From an uncultured Collinsella sp. (GTDB lineage Bacteria; Actinomycetota; Coriobacteriia; Coriobacteriales; Coriobacteriaceae): DNA of 13,871 bases. Below, piece after piece: positions 1 to 6,579 of this stretch. Position 1 is the first letter of the stretch. Every line of letters starts with the position of its first letter. A program made the translations under genes and the position numbers. The notes beneath the pieces are model-generated. The model had not been told where the DNA came from. It did not search any database and saw only the letters and a program-made list of their open reading frames with translations. The DNA is taken from the NCBI GenBank assembly GCA_958407555.1, contig CATYJC010000045.1, positions 1-13,871 on the forward strand. The letters run 5' to 3'.

Positions 1-42
1 GGGTATAAAGGCGTGCAGCATATCGAACGAAAGGCAATTTGC

Positions 43-516
43 ATGAATGACTTTATGAAGGGTCGCAATGGTGCTGACGAGCTCACCATCGTGATGGGTT
101 TTGCGGGCATCGTCATCGCGATGATCGGATCGATGGCCCGCATCCAGTGGCTCAGCTGGATCGCCATCGCCGTCATCGTGATTGGCGTGCTGCGCGGCCT
201 GTCCAAAAATATCGATGCACGTCGCAAGGAGAACGAGGCCTTTGTCGCCGGCTCGGCTAAGGTCCCCGGCTTGGGCAAGTTCGTCGCCAGCTTGGGCGGC
301 GGGGCCGCAGCGGCCAGCACCTCACGCGCGGCCGGCACCAGTAAGGAAGACTTTGAGCGTGCCACGCGCACGGCCAAGAAGATGTGGAAGGGTCGCAAGA
401 CTACGGCATATCTCAAGTGCCCCAACTGCGGCCAGATGCTCTCCGTTCCCAAGGGCAAGGGCAAGATCCGCGTCACCTGCCCCAAGTGCCACGCCAAGAT
501 GGAAACGCGCTCCTAG
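43..516 (+). CDS. Two-helix membrane protein with C-terminal zinc ribbon, 157 aa
   Basis: The start is the ATG at 43, chosen over a GTG at 13 because an AAAGG ribosome site ends 8 bases before it. Residues about 14-33 and 36-52 are two hydrophobic segments joined by a very short turn (R33-I-Q-W36), so the protein is probably a membrane hairpin. Next comes a basic, charged stretch (DARRKENEAF) and an Ala/Gly/Ser-rich linker at about 80-100. A zinc-ribbon-like tail has C126-P-N-C129-G and C146-P-K-C149 with a Lys/Gly-rich knuckle between the pairs. Similar membrane-hairpin plus zinc-ribbon proteins are recalled from gut Firmicutes and Actinobacteria, without an established function. The ribbon and basic linker would face the cytoplasm if both helices cross the membrane, and could bind nucleic acid or protein; that is inference. 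The gene converges on the amidohydrolase gene and ends at a shared terminator. Confidence 0.8.
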   Translation: MNDFMKGRNGADELTIVMGFAGIVIAMIGSMARIQWLSWIAIAVIVIGVLRGLSKNIDARRKENEAFVAGSAKVPGLGKFVASLGGGAAAASTSRAAGTSKEDFERATRTAKKMWKGRKTTAYLKCPNCGQMLSVPKGKGKIRVTCPKCHAKMETRS

Positions 517-538
517 CCGCCATACCATGGGACAAAAT

Positions 539-574
539 AAAAGCCGAGGCCTCGCACTGAGACCTCGGCTTTTT
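539..574. terminator. Bidirectional intrinsic terminator
   Basis: An 11-bp perfect stem, AAAAGCCGAGG at 539-549 and its complement CCTCGGCTTTT at 563-573, encloses a 13-base loop. The A run on one side and T run on the other give a U-tract in both directions. It lies between two convergent genes (stops at 516 and 624), so it probably ends both transcripts. Confidence 0.88.
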
Positions 575-623
575 GCATGGGGCGACATCATTCGATAAAG
601 CTGTCGCCCCGTCGCGCCAGCGC

Positions 624-1994
624 CTAAGCTACGCCGTCGCGAGCGAGCTCCTCTGCCAGGGCTTCTGCCGGCATGGCCATAATCGCGTCGAGCTCGGCGT
701 CCACCTCGGGAATATGCTTCACCTTGAGCTTGCGCACCAGATCGCCGCGACACATCACGTGCATCGGCTCACGCAGCGCGCACAGGTCATCGAGCGGGTT
801 CTCGCGCGTCACCAGGATATCGGCGGCCTTACCGCACTCGATTGTGCCGGTCTCGCCGCCCAGCCCCAGCAGCTCGGCATTGACTTGCGTAGCCGTATGC
901 AGCGCGAAGGCGTTGCTCACACCGACATACTTGGCAAAATAGGCCACCTCACGCCACATGTCGTACTGCGTCACGAACGGGCAGCTCGAGTCCGTGCCAA
1001 GACCCACCTTAGCGCCAGCTTCCAGTGCGGCACGGGCGCTCTCGATGATGCCCGAGCACACGATGTCGCCGTTCTTCTTTTGCGTATCGGTCGAATGGGT
1101 CTTCTCCGGATCGAGCAATACAAACGGCAGCGCCGGGCTGATGGTGCAGGTCATACTCGGCGCACGTCCCTCGAGCTGCGTACCCGCGGCGCCGCGGTAC
1201 AGCTCCAGGATCTCGGGCGTCAACGGAGCGCCGTGCTCAATCGTGTCAACGCCGGCCTCAAGCGCGGCCTTCACGCCCTCGGTACTCTCGACATGAGCCA
1301 TAACCGGAAGGCCCATATCGTGCGCCGCCTTGCACGCCGCTGCGGCAACCTCCACCGGCATGCGCAGCACGCCCGGCTCGCCCACCTCAGTCGCATCGAA
1401 CACGCCGCCCGTCACGAACAGCTTAATGACGTCGGCACCGCGCGCATACAGGTCGCGCACCTGGTCGGCCGCCTCAGCGGGACTGTTGACCACCTGGGCG
1501 AACAAGCCTGCACCATGGCCGCCCGGCACCGTGATGCCCGTTCCCGGCGCCACCAGGCGAGGACCCTGATACTTGCCGGCATCGATAGCATCGCGCACGG
1601 CAAGATCGGCAAACAGCGGGTCGCCCGCACCGCGCACCGTGGTCACGCCACTTGCCAGCTGCTGCTGGGCGCTGCCCTTAAGAATGTGGCGCACGATGGC
1701 GCGCCCCACGGGATTATCGAGCTTCTTCATCAGCGCACCCGCATCGCCCGCCGAAACCGGCTTGCCCGAGCCGCACAGATGCACATGCATATTGATGAGG
1801 CCTGGCATGAGATACGCCCCTGCCAGGTCGATGACCTCGGCACCTGCAGGCGCCTGCGCCACAGCACTCGGCCCCATCCACGAGATGACACCGCGCTCAA
1901 CGGCCACGGCCATGTCGGGCTGCGGCTCCATATGTTCCGAACCATCCAGGACGGTCGCATTGATAAACAACGTGGAACGATCGGCAGACGCCAT
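624..1994 (-). CDS. Metal-dependent amidohydrolase (imidazolonepropionase/prolidase-like), 456 aa
   Basis: This is a cytoplasmic amidohydrolase-superfamily TIM-barrel enzyme. The metal ligands expected for the binuclear type are all visible: H70-V-H72 after strand 1 (PGLINMHVH), K191 in DVIKLFVTGG (the likely carboxylated bridging lysine), H234 in MAHVE, H254 in TIEHG and D335 in GLGTDSS. The N-terminal and C-terminal ends (for example KAADILV near the end) form the usual small beta-sandwich. This subgroup includes Xaa-Pro and Xaa-Arg dipeptidases and imidazolonepropionase-like enzymes. The substrate cannot be fixed from sequence; peptide or N-acyl amino acid hydrolysis is the best guess. The ATG at 1994 was chosen over one at 2027 because GAGGGAGGAG sits a few bases before it. 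A weak TAATAAT -10-like element is at 2034-2040. It has no operon partner in view. Confidence 0.88.
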   Translation of the reverse strand: MASADRSTLFINATVLDGSEHMEPQPDMAVAVERGVISWMGPSAVAQAPAGAEVIDLAGAYLMPGLINMHVHLCGSGKPVSAGDAGALMKKLDNPVGRAIVRHILKGSAQQQLASGVTTVRGAGDPLFADLAVRDAIDAGKYQGPRLVAPGTGITVPGGHGAGLFAQVVNSPAEAADQVRDLYARGADVIKLFVTGGVFDATEVGEPGVLRMPVEVAAAACKAAHDMGLPVMAHVESTEGVKAALEAGVDTIEHGAPLTPEILELYRGAAGTQLEGRAPSMTCTISPALPFVLLDPEKTHSTDTQKKNGDIVCSGIIESARAALEAGAKVGLGTDSSCPFVTQYDMWREVAYFAKYVGVSNAFALHTATQVNAELLGLGGETGTIECGKAADILVTRENPLDDLCALREPMHVMCRGDLVRKLKVKHIPEVDAELDAIMAMPAEALAEELARDGVA

Positions 1995-2145
1995 ATCGAG
2001 CTCCTCCCTCACGATTAACTTGAACATTTGTCCATTATTACCCAGCGCGACAGGGTTGCTGCGGACATATCGGCTAACGGGAGGAAGAGGAGGGCGTGAG
2101 GATGAACAGACCAGTGCAGCGATGCTTCGGTCGTTCCAGCAAAAT

Positions 2146-2441
2146 GTCTTGATCTGTAACAGATAGACCGTCTTTAACCTTCAAAATGTTACAGATCGAG
2201 ATTTTCGGTCGTACCTCCAGCCTTTGTCTCAATCTGTAACAGTTGGGTCGAATTTTGGCCATCAGATGTTACAGATCGAGATATTCCCAGCCCCGTCGTC
2301 AAACGTCTAAATCTGTAACAGGTAGACAGGTTTTCGGCCTCTAGATGTTACAGATTGAGATCTTTTAGCGGCAGCCAACCTTCCGTCTTGATCTGTAACG
2401 GTTACGAGGCCAAACGGTCCTCTGTTGTTACAGATTGAGAC
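2146..2441 (+). repeat. Palindromic array 1: four 57-bp units
   Basis: Units lie at 2146-2202, 2226-2282, 2305-2361 and 2385-2441, each exactly 57 bp, separated by 23, 22 and 23 bases. Each unit is a left arm like GTCTCGATCTGTAACA, 25 interior bases, and a right arm like TGTTACAGATCGAGAC, the reverse complement of the left. Interiors share a motif of the type TAGACC then TTTT, GGCC and CTAGA, which gives the unit a direction. The sequences between units are not conserved. The fourth unit is the most diverged, with GTAACG at the arm edge and an atypical interior. The array ends 8 bases past the stop codon of the DUF559 gene and fills most of the 422-base gap before the amidohydrolase gene. Nothing recognisable was seen in the remaining gap at 2041-2145. 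Confidence 0.93.
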
Positions 2442-2449
2442 GGTCCGCT

Positions 2450-3520
2450 TCAGCGCCCATACCACTGGTGTCTCCATTCCTCAGCCAAATCGGCCCGCTG
2501 CGAAATACCCGCCAGCCTCATCTTTTCAGCTAGCTTTCCTGGGTTCTTGAGTTCATCAAACGTGAACCGAAGCACCTTGTGCCCGAGCATTGTCAGATGA
2601 GATTCCCGCTGACGCTCTGCCACGAACGGGTCGACCCACTCCCGACCCTCGTCGTTCTGCAAGGTATACTTCCCCTTTCCGTCGAGCTCGCCGATGACAC
2701 ATGTCCCGTCCTCGAGCCTCCAGAAATAATCGACCCGAAACACCTGATTCGGATCGAGCGGATCATGAAACTCCACCTGCAACTCTGGCACCGGAAAACC
2801 GTATGCAATAAAGAACGCTCGGAACCGAGACTCGCCACCGTTTTCGGACAGCCCGTCCGCATGCGACGCAATCACCTGAGCTCTGCGATACCCTCGCCTG
2901 CCCTCGCAATCGGTCTGGAGCCGTTCGCAGAGGTCGTCGCGCGACATGCCCTTCGCTCGCAATGCAGAATCGGCGATCGCCAGACCATACGAAAACGGCG
3001 CACGCAGCAGACAATCCTCCACCGTGCGCCAAAACGGCGTCACTCGAATGCCGTCGACGCGCTCAAGCGCACCCACCGCCTGCGGACGCAGCAGCCTACA
3101 TCCCGTACTCAACGCCACCGAACAACCCGTCTTGACCAAGTAACGCGGCCCGAGCAGATCATTCGGCACCTCCAGACCCCATATCAGCGCGGCGTCATAC
3201 CCCCAAAACGCCCAATCGGGGTGAAACTCGGCAAGCCCCTTGATGGTCCACCTCGCTCGCTCCGGCGGCGTCAACGCATCCCATTCATGCTGAAAACAGA
3301 ATAGGTGCGATTCGGGCTCCGCAATATCGTCTGTGCCCACATGGCGCCGCAGCCACATGAGCTCGGCATTGTCGTGTGTTACAAGCGGCACGCCTTGTTC
3401 AGCCGCCTCCGTGAGCCTGGCAAGCATCCTATTCCGCGCCAAGGTGTTACGCGTCGCTTGCTCGTGTTTAAGAACGGTATTAGACACTTTCATCACCACC
3501 ACATCGGACAAATGAGCCAT
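2450..3520 (-). CDS. AbiEi-like N-terminal / DUF559 (Vsr-like nuclease fold) C-terminal protein, 356 aa
   Basis: The layout matches the actinobacterial family with an AbiEi-antitoxin-like N-terminal region and a DUF559 C-terminal domain. From M1 at 3520: residues about 10-60 look like a helical DNA-binding part; about 90-200 carry the family pattern W-G-Y-D-A-A-L-I-W-G-L, R-V-T-P-F-W-R-T-V-E-D and A-D-S-A-L-R. Residues about 224-340 are the DUF559 domain: G-E-S-R near 230, V-D264-Y-F-W, then E278-L-D-G-K282 as the putative catalytic acidic/Lys cluster, and L-G-H-K-V-L-R-F-T-F-D-E-L. These active-site residues look intact, so a nuclease activity is plausible but unproven. The start is uncertain: no strong ribosome site precedes 3520 or the in-frame ATG at 3493. 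A longer frame to 3586 would run into the repeat array and is unlikely. The gene is bracketed by palindromic arrays 8 bases after its stop and 26 bases before its start. No AbiEii-type toxin gene is adjacent. Confidence 0.8.
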   Translation of the reverse strand: MAHLSDVVVMKVSNTVLKHEQATRNTLARNRMLARLTEAAEQGVPLVTHDNAELMWLRRHVGTDDIAEPESHLFCFQHEWDALTPPERARWTIKGLAEFHPDWAFWGYDAALIWGLEVPNDLLGPRYLVKTGCSVALSTGCRLLRPQAVGALERVDGIRVTPFWRTVEDCLLRAPFSYGLAIADSALRAKGMSRDDLCERLQTDCEGRRGYRRAQVIASHADGLSENGGESRFRAFFIAYGFPVPELQVEFHDPLDPNQVFRVDYFWRLEDGTCVIGELDGKGKYTLQNDEGREWVDPFVAERQRESHLTMLGHKVLRFTFDELKNPGKLAEKMRLAGISQRADLAEEWRHQWYGR

Positions 3521-3546
3521 TGTCACCGTTGCCACTGTCGGCAAAC

Positions 3547-3925
3547 GTCTCGACCTGTAACAGTTACGGGCACAAGCAGCCGCCAAACGTTACAGATCGA
3601 GACGTTCGCGCAGCATTGCACCTCTTTGTCTCGATCTGTAACAGAAAGACCGATTTTTGGCCGCAAGATGTTACAGATCAAGATCTTTCGGCACCGCGTC
3701 CAACCTTTGTCTCGATCTATAACAGTTAGGTCGAATTTTGGCCTGTAGATGTTACAGATTGAGACATTCCCCCTGCCAGGTTCCAAACATCTCGATCTGT
3801 AACAGCTAGACGTTCTCCAGGCCCCTAAACGTTACAGATTTAGACAAACCAGCGGCGTCCAAGCATTCGTCTCGATCTGTAACAGGAAGACCGGTTTTTT
3901 GTCCCTAGACGTTACAGACCGAGAC
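3547..3925 (+). repeat. Palindromic array 2: five 57-bp units
   Basis: Units lie at 3547-3603, 3628-3684, 3709-3765, 3789-3845 and 3869-3925, all 57 bp, with 24, 24, 23 and 23 bases between them. Arms match those of the other arrays with scattered changes, for example CTGTAACA to CTATAACA in the third unit, and CGTTACAG in place of TGTTACAG in the first, fourth and fifth. Interiors of the second and third units keep TTTTGG-type cores. The array fills the gap between the stop codon of the gene at 3962 (36 bases away) and the start of the DUF559 gene (26 bases away). Any promoter of the DUF559 gene must therefore lie in or beyond the array. Confidence 0.94.
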
Positions 3926-3961
3926 AAATAGACAGGCGGCAGCGCTGCGACCGCCCATCCC

Positions 3962-4669
3962 CTACTCCCATTCCTGCTCGTAGATGTTGAGAGACTTTAC
4001 GTAGCGCCCCTGGGCACCCATGATGTCGCGGACCAACCTCAAAAAGAAGCTGATACACGAGGTGTCGAAACCGTCCTCTAGGTCCTCGGGATGCACCGCG
4101 CCGGGCCCGTCGACCGCCGTATCGCTCAGGCGCGCAATGTCGTAGAGGTAGAGCTGCCCCGCCGTCAGCCAAATATCGTCAACGCACGCGATGCGCACCG
4201 CAATCGCACCATCGCGCCAGTGCTCTTTTTGCACGATATGTGGGTCGTAGACATCAAAACGTCGGTCGGTGCGCGTGTCGCGCAGCGTGACCATACCGGT
4301 CGCAGGATCCTTGTCTAAAATGCCAAAGCGCGAAAAATACTGCGTGTCGCGCACCTGTTCGAGCCGCCTGAACGAAGTAGACGAAAGCGACGCCGGTGGC
4401 TCGTCCATATACAGCTCCAACAGCGTCTTGCCATGGTAATAGGGGCGCTCGAACAGCAGCCAATCGGTAAATGCCATGTTATAGGCCATGATTTCGCTTT
4501 GCGATGGTTCTTCGCAATAGCTGAGCCACGGGTCGACAATAATTTCGAACTGCTCACGCGCCGACTCCAAAAACTGAAACTTGCGCAGCATCCAGAACTG
4601 GGCCATGTCGGCAATATCATCACCGACGGCCTCGGCCAGACGTCTCCGGTCCAAAACATGATCAGCCAT
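3962..4669 (-). CDS. Unrecognised cytoplasmic protein, 235 aa
   Basis: I do not recognise this family. The ATG at 4669 is well supported by AGGAGG five bases upstream. The protein is acidic, soluble and has no signal peptide or membrane segment. The middle reads F-T-D-W-L-L-F-E-R-P, then T-L-L-E-L-Y, then Q-Y-F-S-R-F-G-I, then V-T-L-R-D-T-R-T-D-R-R-F-D-V-Y-D. This order loosely recalls proteins that carry or accompany SEC-C motifs, but there is no Cys-rich SEC-C tail here, so the comparison is weak. The C-terminal part is helical with F-F-L-R-L-V-R-D-I-M-G. Codon use resembles that of neighbouring chromosomal genes. It stands alone, with its own promoter-like element and a structured leader upstream, and palindromic array 2 begins just beyond its stop. 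Confidence 0.78.
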   Translation of the reverse strand: MADHVLDRRRLAEAVGDDIADMAQFWMLRKFQFLESAREQFEIIVDPWLSYCEEPSQSEIMAYNMAFTDWLLFERPYYHGKTLLELYMDEPPASLSSTSFRRLEQVRDTQYFSRFGILDKDPATGMVTLRDTRTDRRFDVYDPHIVQKEHWRDGAIAVRIACVDDIWLTAGQLYLYDIARLSDTAVDGPGAVHPEDLEDGFDTSCISFFLRLVRDIMGAQGRYVKSLNIYEQEWE

Positions 4670-4672
4670 GGC

Positions 4673-4718
4673 ATCCTCCTCAAACTGATGAACCTCAATT
4701 TGAGCTTACGAGGAGGAT
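4673..4718 (-). promoter_or_regulatory. Leader hairpin that could mask the Shine-Dalgarno sequence
   Basis: In the mRNA of the gene starting at 4669, the ribosome site GAGGAGGAT (4681-4673) is exactly complementary to AUCCUCCUC (4718-4710), 28 bases upstream. That gives a 9-bp stem covering the whole Shine-Dalgarno. A competing small stem, CUCA/UGAG, sits in the loop. This is the usual form of translational control by ribosome-site masking. No ligand class is recognised. Confidence 0.5.
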
Positions 4719-4800
4719 CGGTGGTCGCCGCCAGCGCGGGCGAAATGGGCATAAGGCTGCAAACCAGATGCTGACCGAATACTTGACGGAACGCTTGCAG

Positions 4801-4806
4801 ATTATA
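4801..4806 (-). promoter_or_regulatory. Candidate -10 element of the 3962-4669 gene
   Basis: A perfect TATAAT reads on the minus strand at 4806-4801 and would start an mRNA with a leader of about 125 bases. No good -35 hexamer lies 16-18 bases upstream, so the assignment is tentative. CTGCAA/TTGCAG complementarity (4757-4762 with 4795-4800) could fold the first part of the leader. Confidence 0.45.
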
Positions 4807-4981
4807 CAAATTGCCACAAAATCGCAGGTAGAACTAGACGAATCACCCGCGCCGCTGTCCGTAAGCAACTAAAGCCGCCACATAAACAGCAGAGCGCAAC
4901 GAACGCAAACGTCAACAGGCAGGCAACCAGACGTCGGCAAACAAGCAAAACGCTCGCAAACCCGCAAGGAGTGGTCCGGAT
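4807..4981. other. Non-coding stretch, nothing recognised
   Basis: This is part of the 423-base gap between the gene at 4669 and gltD. It is A/C-rich on the plus strand with many CAA and GCAAAC words (about 4890-4970). No RNA gene or terminator was identified. A short minus-strand frame through it runs out of the REP-like repeat and looks incidental. Confidence 0.5.
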
Positions 4982-5052
4982 GCCGGCACATAAGGAACGT
5001 CCCCAGCTGCCGGCACTTTGGGACATTCCTTATGTGCCGGCCGTTGGGGACA
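4982..5052. repeat. REP-like inverted repeat with GCCGGCAC and GGGAC motifs
   Basis: The arms at 4982-5003 and 5020-5041 are 22 bp each with one mismatch and a 16-base loop. The left arm runs GCCGGCACATAAGGAACGT then CCC. An extra copy of GCCGGCA lies in the loop (5008-5014), and GGGGACAG follows at 5046-5053. Words of the type GTGCCGGC and GGGGAC recur in REP elements mobilised by single-strand REP-associated transposases (RAYT, Y1_Tnp family); that link is from memory. It lies 52 bases past the gltD stop and may also protect or end the gltBD transcript, although no U-tract follows the hairpin. Confidence 0.7.
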
Positions 5053-5092
5053 GCCCTTGTTGATTCGATTGTTGAATAACTCCGTGATTGCC

Positions 5093-6574
5093 CTACAGCG
5101 CCAGGGCCTCGGCGACCTCGGCAGCGCAGGCGAGGGCATCGGACATGGCGCTCACCACGAGCGAGCTGCCGTTGCGGGCATCACCGGCCACATACACCGG
5201 CGCGGCATCCGCAGCAACACCATCCACGCGGGCCGCAAGGTGCGAGCCCTCGGAAGCCATCACGGGCAGCGGGCGGCCCGCCGTGGCAACAGGCACGCCG
5301 ACAGCTTCGAACACGCTGTGCTCCGGACCCGTAAAGCCACAGGCGATCAGCACCAGCTGCGCCGGCACCTCGTGCTCGGAGCCCGCAATGCGTTCGGGCT
5401 TGCCGGCCGACCAATCCAGGTCGACCACGCGCAGTCCCGCGACCGCGCCCTTCTTGTCCAGCAGCACCTCGAGCGTATCCACGCCCCAAGCACGCATCTC
5501 GCCGCCCATGGCAGCGATAGCCTCCTGCTGGCCATAGTCGGTCTTCTTCACATTGGGCCACTGCGGCCAGGGGTTGCTCGCCGCGCGCGCATCAGGCGCG
5601 GCCGGCAAGAACTCAAACTGGCGCACGCTGCGCGCACCCTGGCGCACCGCGGTACCCACGCAGTCGTTGCCGGTATCGCCGCCGCCAATGACCACGACGT
5701 CCAGGCCGCGCGCGTTCACCGCGGGTTCACCGCCATCGAGCACCGAGACGGTCGAAGCCGTCAGGTAGTCCACGGCATACACCACGCCCGGGGCATCCAC
5801 GTTCGTAGCCGAAAGACCGCGGGGCGCACGAGCACCGGCAGCCACCACGACAGCGTCAAAGTCATCGAGCTTGGCTGCCACCGCAGGGTCCGTCACATCG
5901 GCGCCCAGCTCAAAGACAATACCCAGCTCACGCATGAGCGCCACGCGACGCTCGACCACGGACTTCTCGAGCTTCATATTGGGAATGCCGTACATGAGCA
6001 GACCGCCCGGGCGGTCGTCGCGCTCAAGCACCGTCACACGGGCACCACGACGCGCAAGCTCCCATGCTGCCACCAGACCGGCAGGACCGGAGCCCACCAC
6101 GGCAACCGTGGGTGCGCCCTCCCCTGCCGGCTCAAAGCGCCACGGACCGCCATTTGCCCACTCATGGTCGCTGATCGCACGCTCGTTATCGTGAATCGTC
6201 GTGGGCTGGCCATCGACCGAACCCAGGTTGCACGCGGCCTCGCACAGCGCCGGGCACACGCGACTCGTGAACTCGGGCATGGGCGAGGTGAGCGACAAGC
6301 GCTCGGCAGCCTCATCCCAGCGGCCGCGGTACACCAGCTCGTTCCACTCGGGAATCAGGTTGTGCAGCGGACAGCCACTCGGACGCGCCTTGCCAAAGCT
6401 CGCGCCCATCTGACAAAACGCCACACCGCACATCATGCAGCGGCTCGCCTGGGCACGGCGTGCATCGTCATCGAGCTCCACGTACAGCGGATCAAAATCA
6501 TGGCTGCGCTCCTCCACGGGGCGAAGCTCGTGGCTCACGCGATCGATATCAAGAAAAGCACCGGGCTTACCCAT
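5093..6574 (-). CDS. gltD: Glutamate synthase (NADPH) small subunit, 493 aa
   Basis: This is the beta subunit of glutamate synthase. It oxidises NADPH on FAD and passes electrons through iron-sulfur clusters to the large subunit. Cluster cysteines are visible at C46-x2-C49-x4-C54, C68 and C107-x3-C111-x3-C115, the two N-terminal [4Fe-4S] sites. An FAD-binding Rossmann motif (V-V-G-S-G-P-A-G) is near residue 160, and a second dinucleotide motif (V-I-G-G-G-D-T-G) for NADPH is near 295. The C-terminal V-A-G-D-A-R motif closes the FAD site. Length is normal for GltD. The ATG at 6574 is 5 bases after the gltB stop, and its ribosome site AAGGAGG lies inside the last gltB codons, so the two are translationally coupled. 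No U-tract terminator was found after the stop; a REP-like hairpin follows. Confidence 0.96.
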   Translation of the reverse strand: MGKPGAFLDIDRVSHELRPVEERSHDFDPLYVELDDDARRAQASRCMMCGVAFCQMGASFGKARPSGCPLHNLIPEWNELVYRGRWDEAAERLSLTSPMPEFTSRVCPALCEAACNLGSVDGQPTTIHDNERAISDHEWANGGPWRFEPAGEGAPTVAVVGSGPAGLVAAWELARRGARVTVLERDDRPGGLLMYGIPNMKLEKSVVERRVALMRELGIVFELGADVTDPAVAAKLDDFDAVVVAAGARAPRGLSATNVDAPGVVYAVDYLTASTVSVLDGGEPAVNARGLDVVVIGGGDTGNDCVGTAVRQGARSVRQFEFLPAAPDARAASNPWPQWPNVKKTDYGQQEAIAAMGGEMRAWGVDTLEVLLDKKGAVAGLRVVDLDWSAGKPERIAGSEHEVPAQLVLIACGFTGPEHSVFEAVGVPVATAGRPLPVMASEGSHLAARVDGVAADAAPVYVAGDARNGSSLVVSAMSDALACAAEVAEALAL

Positions 6575-6579
6575 GGCAC

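Noticed and set aside
573..2018. A 481-codon open frame on the plus strand opposite the amidohydrolase gene
   Set aside because: The minus-strand frame has all amidohydrolase metal ligands and a strong ribosome site; the plus frame has neither.
3521..3586. N-terminal extension of the DUF559 protein to an upstream start at 3586
   Set aside because: The added 22 residues are encoded partly by the first unit of array 2 and include the array peptide signature; no ribosome site supports it.
3523..3786. Repeating peptide (S-I-C-N-I, then R-P-K, then V-T-D-R-D) encoded by the palindromic array
   Set aside because: A 57-bp unit is 19 codons without stops, so it reads as a peptide repeat. The 22-24-base gaps shift frame in most arrays, and no start or ribosome site is associated.
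2146..3925. CRISPR array
   Set aside because: Half-sites alternate in direction, the repeated interior is variable, gaps of 22-24 bases are short for spacers, and no cas gene is in the window.
4802..5026. 74-codon minus-strand frame with a hydrophobic middle
   Set aside because: It begins inside the REP-like repeat, has odd Cys/Leu-rich composition, no convincing ribosome site and no recognisable family.
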